Source of the DNA: Actinomycetota bacterium
Lineage (GTDB): Bacteria; Actinomycetota; Acidimicrobiia; Acidimicrobiales; Microtrichaceae
Assembly: GCA_016870275.1 (NCBI GenBank)
Contig: VGBZ01000006.1
Coordinates: forward strand, 1 to 64,000
Reading direction: 5' to 3'
DNA: 64,000 nucleotides
The notes under the pieces are model-generated. The model ran no database searches and was not told where the DNA came from. It was given only the letters and a program-made list of their open reading frames with translations. Each line of letters starts with the position of its first letter. Positions within the stretch are counted from its first letter, which is position 1. Below are positions 50,163 through 59,371 of the stretch, piece by piece. The translations under genes and the position numbers were made by a program.

Positions 50163-50164
50163 GC

Positions 50165-50353
50165 TCAGTCGAGTTCGTTGATGGTCCGAGCGAGCCGGCG
50201 GGCTGCGGCGCGGAGGTGGCGCTCGATCTCGTAGAGGTCGCCCACCATGTCGTCGAGTTGCGTGCCACGCACCGAGTCGACCGACTCGCTGAGACGCTCG
50301 AGCGCCTGATCCAAGGTCGACTGCAGCGATGCCAGATCGGCGCTCAGACTCAC
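50165..50353 (-). CDS. Small helical protein of unknown function
   Basis: A 62-residue protein that looks all-helical and coiled-coil prone, with hydrophobic residues spaced in heptad fashion: LADLASLQSTLDQALERL-type N-terminal half and YEIERHLRAAARRLARTINEL C-terminal half, acidic in the middle and basic toward the end. No homologue is recognised. The GTG at 50351-50353 lies six bases after reverse TAGGAA, the leaderless spacing of other genes here, and hairpins follow its stop, which supports it as a real gene. It is divergent from hisD. Confidence 0.65.
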   Translation of the reverse strand: MSLSADLASLQSTLDQALERLSESVDSVRGTQLDDMVGDLYEIERHLRAAARRLARTINELD

Positions 50354-50396
50354 AATGCCTTCCTATCACCTGCGGGTCGGCGGGTACGTTGAGTCG
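50354..50396. promoter_or_regulatory. Divergent leaderless promoters (small helical protein / hisD)
   Basis: Reverse TAGGAA (50360-50365) is six bases from the small gene's GTG; forward TACGTT (50385-50390) is six bases from the hisD GTG at 50397. The elements are 19 bases apart, so one promoter's -35 zone covers the other's -10. Confidence 0.5.
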
Positions 50397-51701
50397 GTGC
50401 TCACCCGGCTCGACCTGCGCGGCGTCGCCGATCCGACCATCGGACTCCCACGACCAGAACGCCTTGATGTCGATGTGCTCGAGTCCGTGCGCAGCACCCT
50501 CGAAGCGGTGCGGACCCGTGGTGACGCCGCACTGCTGGACCTGACCGAGCAGTTCGATGGTGTCCGACTGGAGCAGTCCCGTGTGCCCGGGGCGCAGATC
50601 GCAGCGGCGCTGGCCGCTCAACCCCCGGGGGTGCGCAGTGCCCTGGAGCAGGCGGCCGAGCGGATCCGTGCCCACCACGTCGGACAGTTGCGGCCAGAGG
50701 TCACCCACGACGCCGACGGTGTCAGCATCCGCTCCTACTGGATGCCGGTCGACCGGGTCGGCTGCTACGTGCCCGGCGGTCGTGCCGCCTACCCCTCGAC
50801 GCTGCTGATGACCGCCGTACCAGCCCAGGTGGCCGGTGTCGGCGACGTCGTCGTGTGTGTTCCCCCCGACCGCACGACGGGTCAGGTCGCCCCGGTCACG
50901 CTGGCCGCTGCTGCGGTCGCCGGGATCGAGGAGGTCCACGCCGTCGGTGGCGCCCAGGCCGTCGCAGCGCTCGCCTACGGGACCGAGTCGATCCGTCCCG
51001 TCGACGTCGTGTGCGGTCCGGGCAACATCTACGTCGCCACAGCCAAGCGGGAGGTGGCTGACACCGTGGGCGTGGCGGCCGCCTTCGCCGGCCCGAGCGA
51101 GGTCGTCGTGATCGCTGACGGCTCCAGTCCTGCGGAGTTCGCTGCGGTGGACGTGATCCTCCAGGCCGAGCACGGCCCTGACGGACTGGCGTGGTTCATC
51201 ACCTGGGACGCCGACGTCGCCGAGTCGGTCACCGTCGAGATCGAACGCCTCACCCGGGCCGCTCCCCGGCGCACCGAGATCGCCGCCACGCTGAGTCGGA
51301 GCGGCTACGTCGTCCTGGTCGACTCCCCGGCAGCGGCGCTCGCCGTGGCCAACGCAGTGGCTCCGGAGCACCTCGAGTTGCAGGTGGCCGACCCCGCACC
51401 GCTCATCGCATCGATCCGCAACGCCGGTGCGGTGTTCGTCGGACCGTGGTCCACAGCGGCGATCGGCGACTACATCGCCGGACCGAGTCACGTCCTGCCG
51501 ACCGACGGTTCGGCTCGGTTCGCTTCGGCGCTGACCGTCGACGACTTCGTCAAGCAGCACCACATCGTGACGGTGAGCGGTGATGGATTCGATGCGCTCG
51601 CACCGGCCGTCGAGGCGCTCGCAGAGGCCGAGGGCCTCGACGCCCATGCCGAGAGCGTCCGGCTCCGGCGAGCCGCTCGCCGCACGGGCGGGTGGTCGTG
51701 A
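50397..51701 (+). CDS. hisD: Histidinol dehydrogenase
   Basis: HisD oxidises histidinol to histidine in two NAD-dependent steps. The 434-residue protein has YVPGGRAAYPSTLLMTAVPA, GGAQAVAALAYGTESI, VCGPGNIYV, GPSEVVVIAD, and zinc/catalytic residues in the QAEHGPDG region plus GPSHVLPT near the C terminus. GTG 50397 is preferred over an in-frame upstream ATG because TACGTT ends six bases before it and the product then begins at the normal family start. It opens the his cluster and overlaps hisC. Confidence 0.96.
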   Translation: MLTRLDLRGVADPTIGLPRPERLDVDVLESVRSTLEAVRTRGDAALLDLTEQFDGVRLEQSRVPGAQIAAALAAQPPGVRSALEQAAERIRAHHVGQLRPEVTHDADGVSIRSYWMPVDRVGCYVPGGRAAYPSTLLMTAVPAQVAGVGDVVVCVPPDRTTGQVAPVTLAAAAVAGIEEVHAVGGAQAVAALAYGTESIRPVDVVCGPGNIYVATAKREVADTVGVAAAFAGPSEVVVIADGSSPAEFAAVDVILQAEHGPDGLAWFITWDADVAESVTVEIERLTRAAPRRTEIAATLSRSGYVVLVDSPAAALAVANAVAPEHLELQVADPAPLIASIRNAGAVFVGPWSTAAIGDYIAGPSHVLPTDGSARFASALTVDDFVKQHHIVTVSGDGFDALAPAVEALAEAEGLDAHAESVRLRRAARRTGGWS

Positions 51702-52804
51702 TGGGTCGGCCGCTGATCCGGGATGACCTGACGCTCGTCGAGGGGTATCACTCACCGCAGCTCGATGTGCGGGTTCGACTCAACACCAACGAGGCCCCGG
51801 TTCCACCGCCGCCGGAGTTCATCGAGACCTTCCTCACCGTTGCCCGGGGCGTCTCCTGGAACCGATACCCGGAGCGATCCGCCGCCCCCCTGCGGGCACG
51901 GATCGCCGAGGTCGAGTCCGACGGTTCGCCCTGGTCGTTCACCGCCGCCAACGTGCTCGCCGCCAACGGATCCAACGAGGTGCTGCAATCGCTCGTCCTC
52001 ACCTACGCAGGTGCCGGTCGATCGGTGTTGTGCTTCGAGCCCACCTATGCGTTGCACGCACACATCAGCCGGGTGTGCGGGAGCGCAGTCAACGAATTCG
52101 ACCGCCGTGACGACTTCACGCTCGATGTCGATGCCGCTGTCGAGACGATCAGCCGAAGCCGCCCATCGGTGGTGTTCCTGTGCTCGCCCAACAACCCCAC
52201 CGGCCGCGAGGAGGAGCCGCCGACCGTCGAGGCGTTGCTCGCCGCCACCGAGGCCGTCGGCGGTCTGCTCATCGTCGATGAGGCCTACGGCCAGTTCGCC
52301 GGTTTCTCGGCGCTGTCGCTCGTGGCCGAGGACCGCAACGTGGTCGTGACCCGGACGTTCTCCAAGACCTGGTCAGCAGCGGCGCTCCGGCTCGGGTATC
52401 TGATCGGACCCACGTGGGCCGTCTCCGCAGTCGAGCAGGTCGTCCTGCCGTACCACCTCGATGCGCTGACCCAGCTCGCAGGGACGGTGGCGCTCGACTT
52501 CGATGGCGCCATGCGTGACCGGGTCGCTGCGCTCGTCAGCGAACGCGAACGGCTGGTGGCTGCGCTCGCCGAAATCGGTGTGACGCAGTGGCCGAGTGGC
52601 GCCAACTTTGTGCTCTTCCGGCCACCCGATGGTGATGGTGACGCCGTTTGGCAGGGGCTCGTGGATCGCTCGGTGCTGGTACGGAACTGCTCGTCGTGGC
52701 CCCGGCTGTCCGGGTGCCTGCGGGTCACGGTGGGGACTCCCGAGGAGAACGACGCCTTTCTCGGAGCGCTCAGCGAGGTGCTCGGCTCGTCGACGGATCG
52801 GTGA
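51698..52804 (+). CDS. hisC: Histidinol-phosphate aminotransferase
   Basis: A 368-residue PLP aminotransferase. LNTNEAPVPPP at the N terminus, CSPNNPTGRE in the middle, and TRTFSKTWSAAALRLGYLIG with the PLP lysine are diagnostic. GTG 51698 overlaps the hisD stop as GTGA; ATG 51701 is an equally possible start one codon later. It lies between hisD and hisB, so the assignment is secure. Confidence 0.95.
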   Translation: MMGRPLIRDDLTLVEGYHSPQLDVRVRLNTNEAPVPPPPEFIETFLTVARGVSWNRYPERSAAPLRARIAEVESDGSPWSFTAANVLAANGSNEVLQSLVLTYAGAGRSVLCFEPTYALHAHISRVCGSAVNEFDRRDDFTLDVDAAVETISRSRPSVVFLCSPNNPTGREEEPPTVEALLAATEAVGGLLIVDEAYGQFAGFSALSLVAEDRNVVVTRTFSKTWSAAALRLGYLIGPTWAVSAVEQVVLPYHLDALTQLAGTVALDFDGAMRDRVAALVSERERLVAALAEIGVTQWPSGANFVLFRPPDGDGDAVWQGLVDRSVLVRNCSSWPRLSGCLRVTVGTPEENDAFLGALSEVLGSSTDR

Positions 52805-52855
52805 GGTTCGGATTCGGTGTCCGGCTACGCGACTGAGTGTGCGAACCTTTCCACC

Positions 52856-53461
52856 GTGAGCAGCACACCGACACCGCGCACCGCCACGGGGGAGCGCAGC
52901 ACCGCTGAGACCTCGATCACCATCACCCTCGACGTCGACGGAACGGGCACGACCGAGTGCACGACCGGCTTGCCCTTCTTCGATCACATGCTCGATCAGC
53001 TCGGCCGGCACGGGGGCTTCGATCTTCGGATCGAGGCGGTCGGTGACCTCGCCATCGATGCCCACCACACCGTTGAGGACACGGGAATCCTGCTCGGCAG
53101 GGTGTTCGCCGAGGCACTCGGTGACAAGCGCGGCGTGCGCCGCTTCGCATCCATCCGGGTTCCGCTCGATGAGGCCGTCGTGGAGGCCGTGCTCGACCTC
53201 TCCGGCCGGCCGTACCTGCACTACGAGGTCGCACCGCCCGGCGAGCGCATCCTCGGGGACCCGCCGTTCGACCCGCAGCTCATGGAGGAGTTCTGGCGGG
53301 CATTCGTGACCTCTGCGGGGATCACCCTGCACCTCAGCCTGATCCGGGGACGCAACACCCATCACGTGGTGGAGGCGTCGGTCAAGGCCACGGCACGGGC
53401 GTTACGGGACGCAGTTCGGATCGAGTCGACGGAGCTCCCGTCGACCAAGGGCACCCTGTGA
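52856..53461 (+). CDS. hisB: Imidazoleglycerol-phosphate dehydratase
   Basis: HisB dehydrates imidazole glycerol phosphate. The 201-residue enzyme has FFDHMLDQLGRHGGFDL, the metal ligands in AHHTVED and a second set in NTHHVVEASVKA, as in monofunctional IGPD. GTG 52856 gives the normal length; an in-frame GTG 39 bases upstream would add a non-family tail. GAACCT, seven bases upstream, looks like a weakened -10 (G instead of T). Confidence 0.94.
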   Translation: MSSTPTPRTATGERSTAETSITITLDVDGTGTTECTTGLPFFDHMLDQLGRHGGFDLRIEAVGDLAIDAHHTVEDTGILLGRVFAEALGDKRGVRRFASIRVPLDEAVVEAVLDLSGRPYLHYEVAPPGERILGDPPFDPQLMEEFWRAFVTSAGITLHLSLIRGRNTHHVVEASVKATARALRDAVRIESTELPSTKGTL

Positions 53462-53477
53462 ATCGCAGGCGTCACCG

Positions 53478-54095
53478 GTGAGTCGACCGGCGATCGCCGT
53501 CCTCGACTACGGCATCGGCAACCTGCGATCCGCCGAGAAGGCCCTCGAGCACGTGGGTGCCGACGCTGCGCTGACAGCTGATCCGGCGCAGGTCGCCGCC
53601 GCCGACGCCGTCGTCCTGCCGGGAGTCGGTGCGTTCGGTCCGTGCGCCGCAGCGCTCGCCGACAGCGGACTCGATCGCGTCGCTCGTGACGCGGTGGCCG
53701 CCGGGACCCCGTTCCTCGGGATCTGCGTCGGGATGCAACTCCTGTACTCCTCCTCCGAGGAGTCACCCGGCGCCGTCGGCCTCGGTGTGCTCCCCGGTGT
53801 GGTCCGGCGACTCCCGCCCCGCGTGAAGCATCCGCAGATGCAGTGGAACACCGTGGAGAGCGACGACGAGCTCTTTGCGGGCCTCGGGCCGGCGCCGTGG
53901 ATGTACTTCGTGCACTCCTACGCCGCCGAGCCGACCGGTCACGTCGTGGCCACGTGCGACTACGGCGGTCCGGTGGTCGCCGCCGCTCGGAACGGGTCGG
54001 TGTGGGCGGTGCAGTTCCACCCCGAGAAGTCGGGTCGGCCCGGGCTCGGCCTGCTCGCCAACTTCGTGCGGATCGCCGGCGGAGGTGTGCGCTGA
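53478..54095 (+). CDS. hisH: Imidazole glycerol phosphate synthase, glutaminase subunit
   Basis: HisH releases ammonia from glutamine for HisF. The 205-residue class I amidotransferase has VLDYGIGNLRSAEKAL, the nucleophile in FLGICVGMQLLY, and the His-Glu pair in AVQFHPEKSG. It overlaps hisA by one base in TGATG. GTG 53478 is the only sensible start. Confidence 0.95.
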   Translation: MSRPAIAVLDYGIGNLRSAEKALEHVGADAALTADPAQVAAADAVVLPGVGAFGPCAAALADSGLDRVARDAVAAGTPFLGICVGMQLLYSSSEESPGAVGLGVLPGVVRRLPPRVKHPQMQWNTVESDDELFAGLGPAPWMYFVHSYAAEPTGHVVATCDYGGPVVAAARNGSVWAVQFHPEKSGRPGLGLLANFVRIAGGGVR

Positions 54096-54826
54096 TGGAC
54101 CTCTACCCGGCCATCGACCTGCGCAGCGGTCGCTGCGTGCGGCTGTACCAGGGCGACTACGACCGGGAGACGCACTACGGCGACGACCCCGTCGGCCAGG
54201 CCCGGGCCTTCGCCGAGGCCGGCGCAGCGTGGATCCACGTCGTCGATCTCGATGCGGCGCGCTCGGGTGAGGCCACCAACGGAAAGGTGATCGCCGACAT
54301 CTGCGCTGCGGTCGACGTGCCCGTCCAGTCCGGTGGCGGCGTGCGGACGGTCGACGCCGCTGCGGCGCTCGCCGATGCGGGGGTGGCCCGCGTGGTGATC
54401 GGGACCGCAGCGCTGGAGCGCCCCGAACTGGTGGCCCAGGTGGCGGCACGCCAGCCGGTTGCGGTCGGCCTGGACGCCCGGGGGACCGACCTGGCCACCC
54501 ACGGCTGGGAGGTCAGCTCCGGACTGGACCTCTGCGAGGTGGCGGCCCGGTTCGCGGGTCAGGGCGTGACGGCGTTCGTGGTCACCGAGATTGCCCGCGA
54601 CGGCACGCTCGAGGGTCCGTCGATCGACCAGCTCAGCGCCGTGCTCGCCGCCGTCGGCGGTTCCGGCGTCGACCTGATCGCATCGGGCGGGGTCGGGACG
54701 GTGGACGACCTGCTCGAGCTGGCGGCGCTGTCCGTCGACGGGGCGACGCTGGCCGGAGCGATCATGGGTCGGGCCCTCTACGAGGGGGCCTTCACCCTGA
54801 CCCAGGCCCTGGACGCCGTCGGCTGA
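54095..54826 (+). CDS. hisA: ProFAR isomerase
   Basis: A 243-residue (beta/alpha)8 isomerase with catalytic Asp in [20 protein letters not shown] and the second in [15 protein letters not shown], plus SGGGVRT and SGGVGT phosphate loops. In many actinobacteria this enzyme (PriA) also does the TrpF reaction; here a separate trpF lies 7 kb downstream, so a dedicated HisA is expected. The ATG overlaps the hisH stop. hisF has its own -10 further on. Confidence 0.94.
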   Translation: MDLYPAIDLRSGRCVRLYQGDYDRETHYGDDPVGQARAFAEAGAAWIHVVDLDAARSGEATNGKVIADICAAVDVPVQSGGGVRTVDAAAALADAGVARVVIGTAALERPELVAQVAARQPVAVGLDARGTDLATHGWEVSSGLDLCEVAARFAGQGVTAFVVTEIARDGTLEGPSIDQLSAVLAAVGGSGVDLIASGGVGTVDDLLELAALSVDGATLAGAIMGRALYEGAFTLTQALDAVG

Positions 54827-54862
54827 GATCGACGACCCGCGGCTGGCCGCCGACCCAACCGC

Positions 54863-54868
54863 TACCGT
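54863..54868 (+). promoter_or_regulatory. -10 element of hisF, leaderless type
   Basis: TACCGT ends seven bases before the GTG at 54876, within the 49-base gap after hisA. Confidence 0.5.
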
Positions 54869-54875
54869 CGCCGTC

Positions 54876-55658
54876 GTGAACGTCGCCCGGGTCATTCCGT
54901 GTCTGGACGTCGACGCAGGTCGGGTCGTGAAGGGGACCAACTTCGTCAACCTGCGTGACGCCGGAGATCCGGTCGAGCTCGCTGCTCGCTACGGCTCAGA
55001 GGGTGCCGACGAGCTCGTCTTCCTGGACATCACGGCATCCTCGGACCGGCGTGACACCACCATCGAGATGGTCCGCCACGTCGCCGAGCAGGTGTTCATC
55101 CCGTTCACCGTCGGCGGCGGAGTGCGGTCGGTCGACGACGCCCGTCGCCTCCTCCGGGAAGGTGCTGACAAGGTCGGGGTCAACACCGCAGCGGTCGACC
55201 GGCCGGAGCTCGTCGCCGAGATCGCAGACGAGTTCGGCGCCCAGTGCGTGGTGGTCGCCATCGACAGTCGTCGCCGGCAGATCGACCGGCTCGGTCCGGA
55301 GCACGAGGTGCTCACGCACGGCGGGCGGACGGAGACCGGTCTCGACACCGTCGAGTGGGCGGCGCAGGTGGTGGAGCTCGGTGCCGGCGAGATCCTGCTC
55401 ACGTCCATGGACCGGGACGGAACGCGGGACGGCTTCGATGTGGACCTCACCGGGGCCGTGGTGGCGGCCACCACCGTGCCCGTGATCGCATCGGGCGGCG
55501 TCGGGACGCTGCAGCACCTCGTCGAGGGCGTCACCGTCGCCGGCGCCGATGCGGTGCTCGCAGCGTCGATCTTCCACTTCGGCGAGCACACCGTCGCCGA
55601 GGCGAAGGCTGCGCTCATCGCCGCCGGCGTGCGGGTCCGGCCGGTGGGGGAGTCGTGA
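54876..55658 (+). CDS. hisF: Imidazole glycerol phosphate synthase, cyclase subunit
   Basis: HisF cyclises PRFAR with ammonia from HisH. The 260-residue barrel begins [22 protein letters not shown] with the first catalytic Asp, and [11 protein letters not shown] holds the second; [14 protein letters not shown] and IASGGVGT are also typical. GTG start is seven bases after TACCGT. Overlaps the next gene by GTGA. Confidence 0.96.
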   Translation: MNVARVIPCLDVDAGRVVKGTNFVNLRDAGDPVELAARYGSEGADELVFLDITASSDRRDTTIEMVRHVAEQVFIPFTVGGGVRSVDDARRLLREGADKVGVNTAAVDRPELVAEIADEFGAQCVVVAIDSRRRQIDRLGPEHEVLTHGGRTETGLDTVEWAAQVVELGAGEILLTSMDRDGTRDGFDVDLTGAVVAATTVPVIASGGVGTLQHLVEGVTVAGADAVLAASIFHFGEHTVAEAKAALIAAGVRVRPVGES

Positions 55659-56818
55659 CCTGCGATCCGCTCGTCGAGCGCATGCAGCCGTACCGGTCGT
55701 CGATCTTCGCCGAGATGAGCGCCCTCGCACAGCGCACCGGGGCAATCAACCTGGGCCAGGGATTCCCCGACACCGATCCACCGTCCGCCGTGCTCGATGC
55801 AGCCGTCGTGGCCCTCCGCAGCGGGCACAACCAGTATCCGCCCGGTGCCGGACTCGCCGAACTCCGAGCGGCCGTGGCCCGCCACCAGCGCCGGGCCTAC
55901 GGCATCGATCTCGATTCGGACTCCGGGGTGCAGATCACCGTGGGCGCCTCCGAGGCGCTCGCAGCCACGATCCTCGCCACCTGTGGTCCCGGCGACGAGG
56001 TCGTCGTCTTCGAGCCCTACTTCGACCTCTACGCCGCAGTGGTGGCGCTCGCCGGTGCCACGCTCCGAACGGTCACGCTCCGGGCACCCGAGTACACCTT
56101 CGATCCGCAGCAGCTCCGGGCCGCCGTCGGTCCCCGGACCAGACTCGTCGTCGTCAACACCCCGCACAATCCCACCGGTCGGGTGTTCACTACCGCCGAA
56201 CTCACCGAGATCGCAGTGGTGTGCTGTGACGCCGACGTACTCGCCGTCACCGACGAGGTCTACGAGCACCTGACCTTCGACGACTGCGCCCACGTGCCAC
56301 TCGCGACGCTCCCCGGCATGTTCGAGCGCACCTTCACCATCTCATCGGCCGGGAAGACGTTCTCTGCGACCGGGTGGAAGATCGGTTGGGTGAGTGGCCC
56401 GCCGGAACTCGTTGCCGCCACGCGAGCTGTCAAGCAGCACCTCTCCTACTCGGGTGGCACTCCGTTCCAGGCAGCGCTGGCGACGGTGCTCGACGACGTC
56501 GAACCGATCATCTCCGACCTCCGGGTCGACCTCTCCCGACAACGGGACCTGCTCTGTGCGGGTCTGGCAACCCTCGGCCTCGAGGTGCGCCGGCCGGCCG
56601 GCACGTACTTCGTCGTCGCCGACGTCGCGCCGCTCGGCGCCTCCGACGGTGTTGCGTTCTGCCGTTCGCTGCCCGAGCGGGCCGGGGTGGTCGCGGTCCC
56701 GACGCAGGTCTTCTACGCCGATCCGGACGACGGCCGGACGCTGGTCCGTTTCGCATTCTGCAAACGGCCGCAGGTCCTCGCCGAGGCGGTCGATCGCCTC
56801 CAGAAGGCGTTCTGCTGA
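55655..56818 (+). CDS. dapC: Class I/II aminotransferase, probable N-succinyldiaminopimelate aminotransferase
   Basis: A 387-residue fold-type I PLP aminotransferase. [45 protein letters not shown]-type [21 protein letters not shown] and [16 protein letters not shown] (PLP lysine) closely resemble mycobacterial Rv0858c-type DapC enzymes. That would make it the transaminase of the dapA-dapB lysine pathway in this window. Kynurenine-type aminotransferases share these motifs, so the specific reaction is moderate confidence. It overlaps hisF by GTGA. Confidence 0.75.
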   Translation: MTCDPLVERMQPYRSSIFAEMSALAQRTGAINLGQGFPDTDPPSAVLDAAVVALRSGHNQYPPGAGLAELRAAVARHQRRAYGIDLDSDSGVQITVGASEALAATILATCGPGDEVVVFEPYFDLYAAVVALAGATLRTVTLRAPEYTFDPQQLRAAVGPRTRLVVVNTPHNPTGRVFTTAELTEIAVVCCDADVLAVTDEVYEHLTFDDCAHVPLATLPGMFERTFTISSAGKTFSATGWKIGWVSGPPELVAATRAVKQHLSYSGGTPFQAALATVLDDVEPIISDLRVDLSRQRDLLCAGLATLGLEVRRPAGTYFVVADVAPLGASDGVAFCRSLPERAGVVAVPTQVFYADPDDGRTLVRFAFCKRPQVLAEAVDRLQKAFC

Positions 56819-56839
56819 GCCGGGGCGAGCGGGTCGCGG

Positions 56840-56845
56840 TACGTT
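56840..56845 (+). promoter_or_regulatory. -10 element of the groES-like gene, leaderless type
   Basis: TACGTT ends seven bases before the ATG at 56853. Confidence 0.5.
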
Positions 56846-56852
56846 GAGACTC

Positions 56853-57278
56853 ATGGCCGACACCGAGGTCCCGGACACAACCAACAGCGATCCGGAACCC
56901 GACCCGGTGCCTGAATCGACACCGGTGGAGGCGTCACCGGCGGTCGGGGCCATGGGTCGCAGCGACAAGTTGCCCGTCCGGATGCTCAACGACCGTCTGC
57001 TCGTGCAACTCGACACGGCGGACGCCGAGCGTCGTTCCGCCGGGGGGATCCTGATCCCCGCCACGGCCCAGCTCGGCCGGCGCCTCACGTGGGCCGAGGT
57101 CCGCGCCGCCGGTCCGAACGTGCGTGCAGTCGAGGAGGGCGATCAGGTGCTGTTCAACCCCGAGGACGTCTACGAGGTCGAGGTCCGGGGTGAGACGTTC
57201 ATCATCCTCCGGGAACGTGACATCCACGCCGTGGCCGCCGAGCGCCTCGACGACGGCCTCACCGGCCTCTATCTCTGA
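56853..57278 (+). CDS. GroES-like co-chaperonin with acidic N-terminal extension
   Basis: A 141-residue protein whose residues 40-127 are a GroES fold (PVRMLNDRLLVQLDTADAER, mobile-loop GGILIPATAQ, then GDQVLFNPEDVYEVEVRGETFIILRERDI). The first ~38 residues are an acidic, Pro/Thr/Ser-rich extension absent from ordinary ~100-residue GroES, and the segment after the mobile loop (LGRRLTWAEVRAAGPN) differs from the usual KPQxGxVVAVGxG. No groEL is adjacent; the gene sits among his genes. It may be a secondary or specialised co-chaperonin. ATG 56853 is seven bases after TACGTT. Confidence 0.8.
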   Translation: MADTEVPDTTNSDPEPDPVPESTPVEASPAVGAMGRSDKLPVRMLNDRLLVQLDTADAERRSAGGILIPATAQLGRRLTWAEVRAAGPNVRAVEEGDQVLFNPEDVYEVEVRGETFIILRERDIHAVAAERLDDGLTGLYL

Positions 57279-57305
57279 GCCCGGGCCGGAGTCGCTGTGC
57301 CGGGA

Positions 57306-57328
57306 GCCCGAGGGCGGCCCGTTCGGGC
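57306..57328 (+). terminator. Possible hairpin between the groES-like gene and hisI
   Basis: GCCCGA and TCGGGC flank an 11-base GC-rich spacer, followed shortly by a short T run (GTCGTTTCGG). It would separate the groES-like transcript from hisI, which has its own -10. The stem is short, so confidence is low. Confidence 0.35.
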
Positions 57329-57359
57329 ATGTCGTTTCGGGTCCGGGCCCACCCCCTCC

Positions 57360-57365
57360 TACGAT
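57360..57365 (+). promoter_or_regulatory. -10 element of hisI, leaderless type
   Basis: TACGAT ends six bases before the ATG at 57372. Confidence 0.5.
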
Positions 57366-57371
57366 GACACC

Positions 57372-57770
57372 ATGGCCGGCGCCCCAGCAGTGACACCCGT
57401 CGAGATCCGGGTCGAGGACCTGGAGCGGGTCCGCTACAACGACGACGGACTGGTGGCGGCCATCGTCCAGGACGTCGAGACGCGGGCGGTGCTGATGATG
57501 GCGTGGATGAACGCCGAGACCCTCCTCATGAGCCTGGAGCAGGGTCGGACCGTGTTCTGGTCCCGATCTCGCCAGGAGGTCTGGCGCAAGGGCGACACCT
57601 CCGGCGATCGTCAGTTCATTCGTTCGGCGTGGGTCGACTGCGACGGCGACACCTTGTTGTTTCTCGTCGAGCAGGAGGGAACCGGTGCGTGCCACACCGG
57701 CACCTACACGTGTTTCGCCCAGCCGTTCGGTTCCGATGATCGTGCCCCTGACCGGCCCGGGCCGGTCTGA
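57372..57770 (+). CDS. hisI: Phosphoribosyl-AMP cyclohydrolase
   Basis: A 132-residue zinc enzyme opening the adenine ring of [26 protein letters not shown]-type region, [18 protein letters not shown], and zinc cysteines in VDCDGDTL and [11 protein letters not shown] are present. No hisE domain is fused or adjacent, and hisG is also missing from the window. It is 40 bases upstream of trpE with no clear promoter between, so both may share a transcript. Confidence 0.95.
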   Translation: MAGAPAVTPVEIRVEDLERVRYNDDGLVAAIVQDVETRAVLMMAWMNAETLLMSLEQGRTVFWSRSRQEVWRKGDTSGDRQFIRSAWVDCDGDTLLFLVEQEGTGACHTGTYTCFAQPFGSDDRAPDRPGPV

Positions 57771-57810
57771 GCGCAGCTCGAGTCCGACCCGAGTCCGAGC
57801 CGACTCCGTC

Positions 57811-59367
57811 ATGCCCTACCCCACCCGCAGCGAGTTCCACCGTCTGGTCGCCGACCACTCCGTCGTACCGGTGTGTGAGACGCTGCTCGCCGACCTGACT
57901 ACTCCGCTCGCCGCCTTCGCCCGCCTCTGCGGTGACGACGACTCCGGCGGGTCGGGGTTCCTGCTCGAGTCGGTCGATCACGGGGGACGGTGGAGTCGCT
58001 GGTCGTTCATCGGCCGATCACCGCTGGCGCGCCTCGTCGCCCGAGGTCCACAGGTGCACCTGAGCGGTGACCTCCCGCTCGACGTTCCCACCGACCACGG
58101 GGTGCTGGCCGCGCTCGAGGTGCTGCTCGAGCAGTACACCGCACCGGACGAGGCGGCGTTCGGCCACCCGCTCCCGCCGCTGCACTCCGGGCTCGTCGGC
58201 CATCTCGGCTACGACGTCGTCCGAGAGGTGGAGCGCCTCCCCGATGCACCCGACGACGACCGCAGCTTCCCCGACGCCGTGCTCTCGTTCATCGGCGAGC
58301 TCGCCGCCTACGACCACTGGTCCCAACAGGTGACGCTCGTCGCCAACGCCGTGGTGCCGTCCGGGTCGGACACCGCGGCGATCGACGCCGCCTACGACGG
58401 TGCGCTCGAACGGCTCGAGCGCCTCGCCGCCGACGGGGCCAACCCGCTCGACGAACCGCTCGTCACGCCCCCGGAGCGCACTGACGAGGTCGTCGATGTG
58501 ACGTCCTCCATGAATCCGGGCGACTACGTCGCTGCGGTGCGCGCCGCTCAGGAGCACATCCTCGCCGGCGACATCTTCCAGGTGGTGCTCTCGCAGCGGT
58601 TCACGTTCACCACCATGGCCGAGCCGCTGGACATCTACCGCACCCTGCGCCAGATCAACCCGTCGCCGTACATGTACTTCGTCCGGGAGGATGACCTCAC
58701 GCTCGTCGGATGCTCCCCCGAGCCGATGGTGCAGCTGCTCGGAGGCCAGGTCATCTCCAGGCCGATCGCCGGGACGCGCTTTCGGGGCCGTGACGACGAG
58801 CACGATCGGCTGCTCGCTGCTGAATTGCTCGAGCACCCCAAGGAGCGCTCCGAGCACCTGATGCTCGTGGACCTCGCTCGCAACGACGTCGGCCGGGTCG
58901 TCGAGTTCGGGACCTGTGGAGTCGACGAGTTCATGACGCTCGAGCGCTATAGCCACGTGATGCACCTGACCTCGCAGGTGTCGGGCACTCTGGCACCCGG
59001 CCGCACCCCGATCGACGTGCTCCGGGCCACGCTCCCCGCGGGAACGGTGTCAGGGGCACCCAAGGTGCGGGCCATGGAGATCATCGACGCCCTCGAGCCC
59101 ACCCGCCGGGGTCCGTACGCCGGTGTCGTGGGCTACCTCGACTTCTCCGGAAACATCGACACGGCGATCGCCATCCGAACGATGATCGTGGAGCCACCCG
59201 GCCCGGATGGCCGTCGGCGGGCGTCGGTACAGGCGGGCGCCGGGGTCGTTGCCGACTCGGACCCGGCGGACGAGGAACTCGAGACCCGCAACAAGGCCAA
59301 GGCGCTGCTCAGCGCCGTGCCGCTCGCCGAGCGCATCACCGCCCAGCGCCGCGCTGCGCCAGACTGA
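57811..59367 (+). CDS. trpE: Anthranilate synthase component I
   Basis: TrpE makes anthranilate from chorismate. The 518-residue protein has the tryptophan-feedback motif LLESx10S exactly at residues 51-65, which predicts inhibition by tryptophan, and the catalytic domain IFQVVLSQRF, GCSPEPMVQLLGG, RPIAGTRFRGRD, HLMLVDLARNDVGRV and FPAGTVSGAPK-type LPAGTVSGAPKVRAMEII. ATG 57811 gives a normal start (YPTRSEFHRLVAD). No leader rich in Trp codons is seen upstream. The glutaminase partner trpG is not in the window. Confidence 0.96.
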   Translation: MPYPTRSEFHRLVADHSVVPVCETLLADLTTPLAAFARLCGDDDSGGSGFLLESVDHGGRWSRWSFIGRSPLARLVARGPQVHLSGDLPLDVPTDHGVLAALEVLLEQYTAPDEAAFGHPLPPLHSGLVGHLGYDVVREVERLPDAPDDDRSFPDAVLSFIGELAAYDHWSQQVTLVANAVVPSGSDTAAIDAAYDGALERLERLAADGANPLDEPLVTPPERTDEVVDVTSSMNPGDYVAAVRAAQEHILAGDIFQVVLSQRFTFTTMAEPLDIYRTLRQINPSPYMYFVREDDLTLVGCSPEPMVQLLGGQVISRPIAGTRFRGRDDEHDRLLAAELLEHPKERSEHLMLVDLARNDVGRVVEFGTCGVDEFMTLERYSHVMHLTSQVSGTLAPGRTPIDVLRATLPAGTVSGAPKVRAMEIIDALEPTRRGPYAGVVGYLDFSGNIDTAIAIRTMIVEPPGPDGRRRASVQAGAGVVADSDPADEELETRNKAKALLSAVPLAERITAQRRAAPD

Positions 59368-59371
59368 CGCC

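Noticed and set aside
49993-50164. A tRNA or small structured RNA in the gap after nth
   Set aside because: There are three separate hairpins but no cloverleaf, no anticodon arm and no CCA; terminators explain them better.
54095-54826. PriA (bifunctional HisA/TrpF) label for hisA
   Set aside because: A complete trpF is present at 61791-62456, so bifunctionality is not required; the HisA label is the cautious choice.
57771-57810. Trp attenuator before trpE
   Set aside because: The 40-base gap has no start codon followed by Trp codons and no competing hairpins; only a short CGAGTCCGA duplication is present.
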